This document shows, in pieces, positions 27,715 to 37,401 of a DNA stretch of 64,000 bases. The position numbers and the translations under genes are program-made. This DNA comes from an uncultured Flavobacteriaceae bacterium (GTDB lineage: Bacteria; Bacteroidota; Bacteroidia; Flavobacteriales; Flavobacteriaceae): positions 124,001 through 188,000 of the forward strand of contig CANKZQ010000004.1 of the NCBI GenBank assembly GCA_947488345.1. Direction: 5' to 3'. Position 1 is the first letter of the stretch. Each line of letters begins with the position of its first letter. The notes under the pieces are model-generated. The model ran no database searches. It was not told the origin of the DNA and saw only the letters and a list, made by a program, of their open reading frames with translations.

Positions 27715-28584
27715 TTATGTCCGTTTAATAAATTCAACTATACGACGACTTATATTTTCGTCTCTTAGAATAGTGCGATGACCTAATCCGTTGGTCACTA
27801 AAAGTTCTCCATGCTCTAAGTTTTGACGTAATTTATAGGCACTACTTACATTGACATCGTTGTCTTGAGTGTCGTGGATTACTAAGGTTGGAATGTTAAC
27901 ATCTTTGGCAGATTGTCCGGCTCCAAACACCTCGATATCTCCTTTAAATTGGCTGTCTAATCGTTTTTTTAAGTGGGCAGCCATCTTTTTCTTTAGTCCT
28001 AATGCTTTCACAAGATTATCTAGAATATTTATGATTTTAAATTCAGTCCCAATTACCACTAACTTATTTATTTTCAATCCTTCTGAGACACTCTTGAGCA
28101 AAGAAATAGAACCAAAAGAATGCCCGACAGCAGCTTCAAACGGACCATAGGTTTCGCCTAAGAAATGAATTGTTTTTACAAATTCAACTGGTGTTGTTGT
28201 TTTACCTTTTGATAACCCATGAGCAGGGCCATCGAAGCTAATAATCATCATGCCGTTCTCTAAAAGCTTATCAGCAATAGCATACATTTGGGTGCCCCTT
28301 CCTGACCAGCCATGAGCCATCAATACCTTATGTTTTGAGTAACCATAGGTATATACCATTACTTCATATCCTAATGCAGGTATCATGACCATTTCTTTTT
28401 TTGCACTTTCACGCATCATTTCTTCCCGTTCAGGGGTTTTATGTTTGAGCGGTGTTACGAATAATTTTGCCATAAAGGAAGCCGTTGCTCCTTTTGAAAA
28501 AACTTGCAAGGTTTTTACAGTTCGCACAACACTAGGAGGAGTACCATAATTATTCGATTTGGTGGATGTTGCATTATCTTTCAT
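27715..28584 (-). CDS. Alpha/beta hydrolase
   Basis: 289 residues from ATG 28584; longer in-frame starts up to 28662 run into the divergent protease gene. Alpha/beta hydrolase features: HGWSGRG oxyanion segment, FDGPAHGLSKG, nucleophile elbow GHSFGS, acid in IHDTQDNDV and the final histidine in GLGHRTIL. Substrate unknown. Its stop lies 4 bp before the lipoprotein msrB, so the hydrolase and both msrB genes may be one operon. Confidence 0.85.
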   Translation of the reverse strand: MKDNATSTKSNNYGTPPSVVRTVKTLQVFSKGATASFMAKLFVTPLKHKTPEREEMMRESAKKEMVMIPALGYEVMVYTYGYSKHKVLMAHGWSGRGTQMYAIADKLLENGMMIISFDGPAHGLSKGKTTTPVEFVKTIHFLGETYGPFEAAVGHSFGSISLLKSVSEGLKINKLVVIGTEFKIINILDNLVKALGLKKKMAAHLKKRLDSQFKGDIEVFGAGQSAKDVNIPTLVIHDTQDNDVNVSSAYKLRQNLEHGELLVTNGLGHRTILRDENISRRIVEFIKRT

Positions 28585-28631
28585 AACTACGAATTTATGC
28601 AAAATTTGTATATTTACAGAGAAATCAATAA

Positions 28632-29462
28632 ATGAATAGTGTGATGAAAAAAACAATAGCAATTATAGTCGTTGTAGGGTTTATGATAGGCTGTGCAACA
28701 GTTCCTATTACAGGCAGAAAACAATTTAGTTTAGTCAGCGATGCGAAAATTTTACCGATGGCGTTTCAACAATATCAGGGGTTTTTAGAGCAAAACAAAT
28801 TGTCTTCGAATGCTGCAATGACGGCTCAATTAAAATCGGTAGGGAAACGTATTTCGGGTGCCGTAGATAGGTATATGCGTGCCAATGGCATGGCAGCTAA
28901 AGCTGATGCTTACAGATGGGAATTTAATTTGATCGAAGATAAAACAGTAAATGCTTGGGCGATGCCAGGAGGAAAGACCGTGTTTTATACGGGTATTATG
29001 CCGATAGCCAAGAATGTAGATGGGGTTGCCGCTATTATGGGGCACGAAGTTGCGCATGCCTTTGCGCGTCATGGAGCTGAGCGGATGTCTACGGGTATGT
29101 TAGCGCAAGTAGGAGGTATTGGAGTTGCCTTAGCAACGGGTAATAAAGACCCTCGACAACAGCAGATGTGGATGACGGCCTATGGTATTGGTTCTCAGTT
29201 GGGGCAGTTAAAATTTAGTAGAACCCATGAAACCGAAGCTGATAAATTAGGCGTGGTATTTATGATTATGGCGGGTTACAACCCTGCAGAATCTGTAAAT
29301 GTTTGGGTGCGAATGGGGCAGCAGCCTGGTGCTCAGAACGCACCACCAGAATTTTTAAGCACACATCCTTCAAATCAAACTAGGATTAAAGAATTAACTG
29401 CTTGGATTCCTCAAGCAAAAGTAATAGCAAAAAGATTGAATGCACAAACCATGGCAAATTAA
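28632..29462 (+). CDS. M48 family metalloprotease, lipoprotein
   Basis: 276 residues. Lipoprotein signal with Cys21 (FMIGC), the PITGRKQ motif common to this subgroup, the zinc site HEVAH (138-142), the third ligand in ETEADKLG (~residue 203) and the STHPSNQTRIKEL tail. Related to the periplasmic YggG/LoiP-type and BepA-like M48B/C proteases that act on misfolded or outer-membrane proteins under envelope stress. Divergent from the hydrolase by 47 bp. ATG at 28644 is an alternative start. Confidence 0.92.
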   Translation: MNSVMKKTIAIIVVVGFMIGCATVPITGRKQFSLVSDAKILPMAFQQYQGFLEQNKLSSNAAMTAQLKSVGKRISGAVDRYMRANGMAAKADAYRWEFNLIEDKTVNAWAMPGGKTVFYTGIMPIAKNVDGVAAIMGHEVAHAFARHGAERMSTGMLAQVGGIGVALATGNKDPRQQQMWMTAYGIGSQLGQLKFSRTHETEADKLGVVFMIMAGYNPAESVNVWVRMGQQPGAQNAPPEFLSTHPSNQTRIKELTAWIPQAKVIAKRLNAQTMAN

Positions 29463-29490
29463 TCTTTAGTTATAAAATTAGTACATTGTG

Positions 29491-29518
29491 AGCCGTTCTA
29501 TAAAAGAACGGCTTTTTA
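29491..29518 (+). terminator. Intrinsic terminator after the M48 protease gene
   Basis: Stem agccgttct / agaacggct with loop ataaa followed by a T run; 28 bp after the stop codon. Confidence 0.85.
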
Positions 29519-29539
29519 ATTTATCAATACACCCTTTAT

Positions 29540-30856
29540 ATGTTACAGCGAGGCGACAAAAAATTAATCAATGCTTGGGCATTTTACGATTGGGCAAATT
29601 CTGTATACTCATTAGTAATTTCAACAGCAGTTTTCCCTATTTACTATGCCACTGTTACCGAAAGTTTCGAGAGTTATAATGCAGTGACCGAAAAAATTCA
29701 GTTTTTAGGATCTCAATGGAACCCAACCACCCTATATAATTATACCATCGCTTTTTTTATGTTGGTGGTGGCATTTATCTCACCAATTCTTTCTGGTGTT
29801 GCCGATTACACAGGAAATAAATTGAAATTTTTAAAATTTTTCTGCCTCTTGGGTTCACTTTCTATAATGGGATTGTATTTTTTTAAAGATGAATCATCTT
29901 TATGGATAGGTTTGGTTTTAACCATAACCAGTGGTATTGGTTTTTGGGGAAGTATTGTTTTTTATAATGCTTATTTACCTGAAGTAGCACACCCAGAACA
30001 ACAAGATCAAGTGAGTGCTAAAGGATTTATTTATGGCTATATAGGATCTATATTATTGCTGATACTATGTTTGGTGTTAATTGAAGGCCATGAATTATTT
30101 GGATTGACGAAAGGTGTGGCTACACGTATTTCTTTTGTCATTGTTGGAATTTGGTGGTTAGGTTTTGCACAAATTACCTATAGGCGTTTGCCAAATAATG
30201 TATATAATCATAAACCAGATAAAGATTACCTCTGGAAAGGGTTTAAAGAACTAAAGATTGTATTTAAAGACCTAATCAACTATCCTCAGTTAAGGACCTT
30301 CTTAATTTCATTTTTTTTCTTTAGCGTAGGCGTACAAACCATTATTTATATGGCGGGGATTTTTGGTAGTAAAGAATTAAATTTACCAACTACAAATCTA
30401 ATTGGAGCTATCTTACTGGTTCAAATCGTTGCTGTTTTAGGGGCTTATATCTTCTCAAATGTATCGAAGAAATTCGGAAACCTTACCGCCTTAAAAATTA
30501 CTATTATCATTTGGGGTTTGGTTTGTTTTACGGCATTTTTATTAGATAAAGATCAAGAGCTTGTCGAATGGTACTTTTATGGGTTGGGTGGTCTAATAGG
30601 TTTGGTTTTAGGAGCCATTCAATCGTTATCAAGATCTACCTATTCTAAATTGTTACCCGAAACAGAAGATCATGCCACCTATTTTAGTTTTTATGATGTG
30701 ACCGAAAAGATTGCCATCGTATTAGGAATGATCGTTTTTGGAGCGTTAAACGCGATTACTGGATCGATGCAATGGAGTGTATTATTTTTAGCAATTTTCT
30801 TCCTAGTTTCATTTATAATTTTGAATTTTATAAAGAAAACAAAATATGTACAATAA
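29540..30856 (+). CDS. MFS transporter, UMF1/Atg22-like family
   Basis: 438 residues with about twelve transmembrane helices. The opening AWAFYDWANSVYSLVIST is the UMF1/Atg22 signature, and the middle YLPEVAHPEQQDQVSAKGFIYGYIGS and SLSRSTYSKLLPE segments fit. In yeast Atg22 exports amino acids from the vacuole; for bacterial members the cargo is not known. It stands alone between two hairpins. Confidence 0.88.
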   Translation: MLQRGDKKLINAWAFYDWANSVYSLVISTAVFPIYYATVTESFESYNAVTEKIQFLGSQWNPTTLYNYTIAFFMLVVAFISPILSGVADYTGNKLKFLKFFCLLGSLSIMGLYFFKDESSLWIGLVLTITSGIGFWGSIVFYNAYLPEVAHPEQQDQVSAKGFIYGYIGSILLLILCLVLIEGHELFGLTKGVATRISFVIVGIWWLGFAQITYRRLPNNVYNHKPDKDYLWKGFKELKIVFKDLINYPQLRTFLISFFFFSVGVQTIIYMAGIFGSKELNLPTTNLIGAILLVQIVAVLGAYIFSNVSKKFGNLTALKITIIIWGLVCFTAFLLDKDQELVEWYFYGLGGLIGLVLGAIQSLSRSTYSKLLPETEDHATYFSFYDVTEKIAIVLGMIVFGALNAITGSMQWSVLFLAIFFLVSFIILNFIKKTKYVQ

Positions 30857-30893
30857 AAATAGGCGAAATTCATAATGTGAATTTCGCCTATTT
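30857..30893. terminator. Long hairpin between convergent genes
   Basis: A perfect 16-bp stem (starting aaataggcga) with loop taatg lies right after the transporter stop and before the helicase stop. The flanking T and A runs are short, so it could also be an mRNA 3'-end stabilising hairpin. Confidence 0.8.
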
Positions 30894-30911
30894 GAATAGT
30901 TTTTCGCTAAT

Positions 30912-32669
30912 TTATCTTCGTCTGCTTCTGCGTCCTCCCGATTGTCCTCTATGACCACCGCCGCTATGAGAAGCTGAACGTCTTTTTCCGCCGCTATTTC
31001 TAGAGCCTCCAGAACTTCCTGAACGTCTACCGCCGCCAAAGCCGCCACTTTTTCTACCTCTTGAACGACCTTTAGGTTTCGTAGTAACTTCAACAATTAC
31101 AGCTCTACCTTCAAATTCGGTATTGCTAAAAGACTTTAAGACTTCATCACCAAACTTTTTGTCGATTTCGAAGAATGAAAAATTCTTTAAGATTTCAATC
31201 TGACCAATCTCAGCATTTTTCTTGTTTAGGTTTTCATTGATGAAACCAATTAATCGAGCTGGATTTAATTTATCCATTTTACCCAAATTAATATAGAAAC
31301 GGGTAAAGTTTTCATCACCACTTCTTCTGCGTTCCTTCGAATCATCGCCATTTAAATCTTGAGCTCCCTCATAATAAGATAAGAATTGATTGAACTCTAT
31401 CGATACGAATTTGCGTATCAACTCTTCTCTATCAATCCCTTCCAATTGAGCATAAATACTATCTAAATATGTCTCGATTTGAGTGTCATTTACTTCAACG
31501 GTTTTGATGTTGTCAATTAATTTAAATAATTGTTTACCACATATTTCTTCTCCATTTGGCACTTGTTTATGCACAAATTTCTTCCCTATTTTCTTTTCAA
31601 TTGGTGAGAGAATTCTCTTTTCCTTATTCGTAATAATTGCAATCGAAATTCCCTTATTATGCGCTCTACCTGTTCTACCACTTCTATGTGTATAAGATTC
31701 TATTTGATCAGGTAATTTATAATTGATAACATGGGTTAAACTATCGACGTCTAATCCACGAGCCGCAACATCAGTCGCCACAAGAATTTGTAAATGTTTT
31801 GCTCGAAATTTTTGCATCACAATATCGCGTTGCGCTTGCGAAAGATCACCATGTAGTGAATCTGCATTATACCCATCTGCAATTAGCTTTTCTGCAACAT
31901 CCTTTGTTTCTCTACGAGTTCTACAAAAAACAATTCCGTAAATATCTGGGTTGATGTCTGCAATTCGTTTTAAGGCTGGATATCTGTTTCGTTCAGACAC
32001 TAAATAGTATTCATGCGAAACGCTATCGGTACCTGAATTTCGCTTACCTGCATCAATCTCAACAGGATTGTGCATGTAGTTTTTAGCAATGGCATCCACT
32101 TCTCTCGGAAATGTAGCTGAAAACAGAAGCGTTTGTTTATCTTCTGGTGTTACGTATAATACTTGATCTAAGTCTTCTTTGAAGCCCATATTCAACATTT
32201 CATCGGCTTCATCGAGCACGACCCATTGAATATTCTCAAGTTTTAATTTTTTACGATTTATTAAGTCAACCGTTCTACCGGGCGTGCCTACAACTATTTG
32301 AGCTCCCTTTTTTAAACCTCTAATTTGATCTTCTATACTAGCACCTCCATAAACAGTAACAACATGTAAGTCTTTGATATACTTAGAAAATTCCTGAATG
32401 TTTTTACCTATTTGAATCGCTAATTCTCTAGTAGGAGATAGGATAATTGCCTGCGTATTTTTATTGCTAACGTCGACTTTTTCTATGATAGGTAAACTAA
32501 ATGCGGCTGTTTTACCGGTACCCGTCTGAGCGAATGCTTTTATATCATCGGTCGATGCTAATACTTGTGGAATTGATTTCTTTTGAATTGGTGTAGGTTG
32601 CTCGTACCCTAAATCATTGAGCGCTTTCAATATTGCCTGACCTAAGCCAAGCTCTTTAAATGTGGACAT
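30912..32669 (-). CDS. deaD: DEAD-box RNA helicase with DbpA-type RNA-binding domain and Gly/Arg-rich tail (DeaD/CsdA-like)
   Basis: 585 residues. Core motifs AQTGTGKTAAF, PTRELA, DEAD, SAT, ATDVAARGLD and HRSGRTGRA are present. Residues ~455-535 form a DbpA/RRM-like RNA-binding domain (FTRFYINLGKMDKLNPARLIGFIN, FEIDKKFGDEVL). The last ~50 residues are Gly/Arg/Ser-rich with RGR and GGRR motifs. The layout matches DeaD/CsdA-type helicases for ribosome assembly and cold adaptation. A 75-nt leader separates a -7 promoter element from the ATG, which would allow leader-based control. Confidence 0.92.
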   Translation of the reverse strand: MSTFKELGLGQAILKALNDLGYEQPTPIQKKSIPQVLASTDDIKAFAQTGTGKTAAFSLPIIEKVDVSNKNTQAIILSPTRELAIQIGKNIQEFSKYIKDLHVVTVYGGASIEDQIRGLKKGAQIVVGTPGRTVDLINRKKLKLENIQWVVLDEADEMLNMGFKEDLDQVLYVTPEDKQTLLFSATFPREVDAIAKNYMHNPVEIDAGKRNSGTDSVSHEYYLVSERNRYPALKRIADINPDIYGIVFCRTRRETKDVAEKLIADGYNADSLHGDLSQAQRDIVMQKFRAKHLQILVATDVAARGLDVDSLTHVINYKLPDQIESYTHRSGRTGRAHNKGISIAIITNKEKRILSPIEKKIGKKFVHKQVPNGEEICGKQLFKLIDNIKTVEVNDTQIETYLDSIYAQLEGIDREELIRKFVSIEFNQFLSYYEGAQDLNGDDSKERRRSGDENFTRFYINLGKMDKLNPARLIGFINENLNKKNAEIGQIEILKNFSFFEIDKKFGDEVLKSFSNTEFEGRAVIVEVTTKPKGRSRGRKSGGFGGGRRSGSSGGSRNSGGKRRSASHSGGGHRGQSGGRRSRRR

Positions 32670-32747
32670 ATATTTTATTTATCAAACTAAGGCCCCAAAG
32701 TAATATGCTCGTTAGCAGATAAATAAGCCCCTTGTTTTATGAGGCCG

Positions 32748-32755
32748 CAAAAGTA
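32748..32755 (-). promoter_or_regulatory. Putative deaD-like helicase promoter -7 element
   Basis: TACTTTTG on the minus strand, about 80 bp before the helicase ATG at 32669, implying a leader of roughly 75 nt. No clear -33 element. Confidence 0.45.
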
Positions 32756-32783
32756 CACTAAATTTAATGAACTAAACTATGTA

Positions 32784-34184
32784 TTAGTCTTTTTTCAATT
32801 TCTGAAGTTGTCGTTCTAATTTTCTATTAGAGAAATGTGTGAAGCCATTTTGCAGAATCCCATTCTTATCAACTAAAATAATTCTAGAATAATTGATAAG
32901 TAACCAGTCATTATCAGTAGCTTTTGTGTCTAAGCGGAATTGATTATTCGGATTGAATTTATTCGCCTTTACATATGATTTCCAGTTATAGTCGACATGA
33001 TGTGCATCTATTCCTATAAATTTTAAAGTCGGATGTTTCCGCTCTAAATAATCTACTCGTTTAGCTAAATCAACAATTTGTCGTGTGCCTTTAGGCCAAA
33101 AATAAAGTACAGTGTTGACATCTTTTATATGATCATGCAGCTCAATATGATCATCTTCAAAAGTAAAAACTTTTAATGTTGGGAAAGGTGCACCTTTTTT
33201 AGGTGACTCTGAAGCCTTGACCAATTTGTCAATACGCTCTTTTAATTCATCATTTTTACAATTTTCGAAAAACAGATTTTGAGCACGTTCGGTTTCGGTA
33301 CCAATAATTTGATCATCCAACATCACATTCCACATGCCTTCATACAAAAATCTGGATTGCAAATCATCTATATGTAAGTGATTCACGGTAGCCTCAATAA
33401 AGTTAGTTTTTACATGAGTACCTTCATTAATAATTGTTTTTTCATAGCTAATATGTCTCAAATAGTCTCTCATATAGCTAGTGTACGCGTAGAAGTTTTG
33501 TAAGTCTTCATCCTTAAAATTAATCCCTTTACGGTATTTGTAAAAAATGGGACTTATCGCAGGATATTTTTTCAATTTTAAGGCCATTTTATTTCTAAAA
33601 GGATAGGCTTCCTTTTTTTTATAAAGCGGCAAGTGAATCGCAGCATTCATGAATTTATCAAAAAGCGGATCCACCTCTGTTACTTCCTCCCGATATTGTT
33701 TGTAAAGTAGCTTCTTAAGTTGTAAAAGAGAATCTATTTTCAATTCGAATAAGCTATCATTTAAAGCATAATAATTCAAAATGAATTTATCATCCTTTTC
33801 ATTTTCTAAAAACATATTGAGTAATAGATTATTCTTTTCAGCACCTTTACCACTAAAGACTAAAGATTCATCAAAGTCCCAAGTATTTAAACGAAGTAAT
33901 AGACTGTCGCTAGGTTCTAGAAAAAGGAATTGAATTTCATTGCCGTGTTCGAAGGTATAAAGACCCACTTGCAAAGAATCAAATTTAAAAAGGAATTTAT
34001 TTTTAATATCAAGCTGAGCAGAATCTAACAACTGGTTATTTTTGTAAAAATAAACACCTTTCGATTTCGGATTTATGATTTTTCCACCAAAATATGTTGC
34101 ATCCGTCATATTTCTATCACTTGCACAACTCGAAATTAATACTAAAAAAATGAAAAGTAATTTATATTTCAATAGATATTCCAT
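32784..34184 (-). CDS. Thioredoxin-fold lipoprotein lacking the CxxC motif (TlpA/AhpC-TSA-like)
   Basis: 466 residues from ATG 34184, giving a lipoprotein signal that ends FLVLISSC (Cys20); a start at 34226 would add 14 polar residues in front. The N-terminal ~120 residues look like the DUF4369 domain found before TlpA-like domains in Bacteroidota, followed by a helical middle part. The C-terminal ~140 residues have a thioredoxin-like core (GAPFPTLKVFTFEDD, NTVLYFWPKGTRQ, LKFIGIDA). The usual W-C-x-x-C is replaced by W-P-K-G-T-R, so dithiol chemistry is not expected. Function unknown. Confidence 0.75.
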   Translation of the reverse strand: MEYLLKYKLLFIFLVLISSCASDRNMTDATYFGGKIINPKSKGVYFYKNNQLLDSAQLDIKNKFLFKFDSLQVGLYTFEHGNEIQFLFLEPSDSLLLRLNTWDFDESLVFSGKGAEKNNLLLNMFLENEKDDKFILNYYALNDSLFELKIDSLLQLKKLLYKQYREEVTEVDPLFDKFMNAAIHLPLYKKKEAYPFRNKMALKLKKYPAISPIFYKYRKGINFKDEDLQNFYAYTSYMRDYLRHISYEKTIINEGTHVKTNFIEATVNHLHIDDLQSRFLYEGMWNVMLDDQIIGTETERAQNLFFENCKNDELKERIDKLVKASESPKKGAPFPTLKVFTFEDDHIELHDHIKDVNTVLYFWPKGTRQIVDLAKRVDYLERKHPTLKFIGIDAHHVDYNWKSYVKANKFNPNNQFRLDTKATDNDWLLINYSRIILVDKNGILQNGFTHFSNRKLERQLQKLKKD

Positions 34185-34196
34185 TAAAAATTCGCT

Positions 34197-34226
34197 CAAA
34201 TCTAACATATTCCAACAACCAAACAA
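34197..34226 (-). promoter_or_regulatory. Putative promoter of the thioredoxin-fold lipoprotein gene
   Basis: On the minus strand TTG (34226-34224), a 19-bp spacer and TAGATTTG (34204-34197) fit the Bacteroidota consensus TTG-N17-23-TAnnTTTG. The -7 element ends 13 bp before the ATG at 34184, which supports that start over 34226. Confidence 0.6.
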
Positions 34227-34301
34227 AATTAGCCATAAGCATATTGCTATTTTGTTAATTAGATGTTAAATTATAAGCATATATATCACAAAAAACAGTA
34301 G

Positions 34302-35957
<1,656 letters not shown>

Positions 35958-35990
35958 AAAAAAGCCAGTGAAATTCACTGGCTTTTTTTA
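35958..35990. terminator. Bidirectional terminator between ABC-F and HU genes
   Basis: Stem aaagccagtg / cactggcttt with loop aaatt, flanked by A and T runs; it serves both convergent genes. Confidence 0.9.
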
Positions 35991-36005
35991 TTTAGAAAGG
36001 TGTTC

Positions 36006-36278
36006 TTAGTTTACACAACCTTTTAATTCAGCACCTGGCTTAAACTTCACTACATTTTTTGCAGCAATTTTAATAGCCTTTCCTGTTTGAGGGTTTCTTC
36101 CTTCTCTTGCAGCTCTTTTAGTAACTGACCAAGATCCGAAACCTACTAAAGATACTCTATTACCTTTTTTAAGTGAACCTTCAACATTATTCATCATACT
36201 ATCTAAAGCTTTCTTAGCAGCAGCTTTTGAAATACCTGCGTCAGCAGCCATAGACTCAATTAATTCTGATTTATTCAT
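36006..36278 (-). CDS. hup: HU family DNA-binding protein
   Basis: 90 residues, canonical HU/IHF length. MNKSELIESMAADAGISKAAAKKALDSM forms the helical dimer body; GFGSWSVTKRAAREGRNPQTG is the conserved loop into the DNA-binding arm, and KNVVKFKPGAELK the end. It bends and compacts DNA as a nucleoid protein. It has its own well-formed promoter and shared terminator, so it is probably monocistronic and strongly expressed. Confidence 0.96.
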   Translation of the reverse strand: MNKSELIESMAADAGISKAAAKKALDSMMNNVEGSLKKGNRVSLVGFGSWSVTKRAAREGRNPQTGKAIKIAAKNVVKFKPGAELKGCVN

Positions 36279-36331
36279 AATTAAAAATTTAAATTGGTTA
36301 AATAATAATTGTTTGCTTTTTTTAAGCGAAA

Positions 36332-36361
36332 CAAATATAGATTTTATGAGGTTTTATGCAA
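36332..36361 (-). promoter_or_regulatory. Promoter of the HU gene
   Basis: On the minus strand TTG (36361-36359), a 19-bp spacer and TATATTTG (36339-36332) match TTG-N17-23-TAnnTTTG. The predicted leader is about 48 nt. Confidence 0.68.
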
Positions 36362-36456
36362 GATTGACACCCAAAAACTGGCTATTTTGTTGATAAATAG
36401 TGGTTGAATGTTAATAACCGTAGGCAAAAACACTGCGAATGCCCGTAAATAGGGGC

Positions 36457-37401
36457 TTACAGCACTTTTGCATTTTCTAGAAAAGTAAAACCATTTAACA
36501 GATCTTGTGCTTGCATTCTTCGTTTTCCAGATAGTTTAATTTCATCTATGATCATAAAGCCTTTTTTGACAGCAACCTTTAATTCTTTTTTTGAAGTAAT
36601 AACCCTACCAACTTCAAAATTGTGATGTTCTTTTAATTTGGTGGCTTTATATATTTTAAGCTCGATCTGAGTGTCTCCATTATAGAGTATGGTCCAAGCG
36701 GCTGGATATGGACTTAAACCTCTTATTTTGTTGAATATTTTTTTTCGCGATTGGTCCCAATCAATTCTACAATTATCTTTAAATAATTTTGGGGCTTCTT
36801 TTTCTTCTTTGTTCGGTTGTTTAATTGTTTTTATTGAACCTTTTCCTATCTTCTTTACAGTTTTTACCACTAATTGAGCGCCTAGAACCATTAATCTATC
36901 ATGAAGTTCACCGGCGGTTTCATTTTTATGGATCTTTATTTTTTTCTGTAAAATAATTGCGCCAGTATCTATTTTTTCATCAATGAAGAATGTGGTTACC
37001 CCCGTTTTTTTCTCACCATTGATAATGGCCCAATTTATAGGAGCGGCTCCGCGGTATTCAGGAAGGAGCGAAGCATGTAAATTAAAAGTGCCATGAGCGG
37101 GCATTTTCCAAACTACTTTAGGAAGCATCCTAAATGCTACAACAATCTGTAGGTTCGCATCTAGTTCTGCCAGACTTTTTAAAAATTCGCTATCTTTTAA
37201 GTTGGTCGGTTGTAAAACTGGAATATCTTTTTGGAGCGCGAATTCCTTCACAGCAGATTGTTGCATTTTACGTCCTCTCCCGGCTGGTCTGTCGGGTGCT
37301 GTAATAACACCTACCACGTTAAGGTCTGCAATCAATAATTGTTGTAAAGTTTCCACTGCGAAATCAGGAGTTCCCATAAAAACAATGCGCAAGTCTTTCA
37401 T
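36457..37401 (-). CDS. fmt: Methionyl-tRNA formyltransferase
   Basis: 314 residues. It begins LRIVFMGTPDFAVETL, and carries the folate-site/catalytic block FNLHASLLPEYRGAAPINWAI (Asn, His in NxH...; Asp in DEKIDTGAIIL), plus a C-terminal OB-like domain. It formylates Met-tRNA(fMet) for translation start. Its ATG overlaps the recQ stop in an ATGA arrangement, so it is translationally coupled to recQ upstream. Confidence 0.95.
   Translation of the reverse strand: MKDLRIVFMGTPDFAVETLQQLLIADLNVVGVITAPDRPAGRGRKMQQSAVKEFALQKDIPVLQPTNLKDSEFLKSLAELDANLQIVVAFRMLPKVVWKMPAHGTFNLHASLLPEYRGAAPINWAIINGEKKTGVTTFFIDEKIDTGAIILQKKIKIHKNETAGELHDRLMVLGAQLVVKTVKKIGKGSIKTIKQPNKEEKEAPKLFKDNCRIDWDQSRKKIFNKIRGLSPYPAAWTILYNGDTQIELKIYKATKLKEHHNFEVGRVITSKKELKVAVKKGFMIIDEIKLSGKRRMQAQDLLNGFTFLENAKVL

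Noticed and set aside
30809-31096. Short open frame over the helicase Gly/Arg tail
   Set aside because: Composition is the frame-shifted image of the tail; no independent evidence.
36421-36456. Weak hairpin just after fmt as a terminator
   Set aside because: The stem is only four pairs with mismatches and the T run is 12 nt away, so it was not listed.
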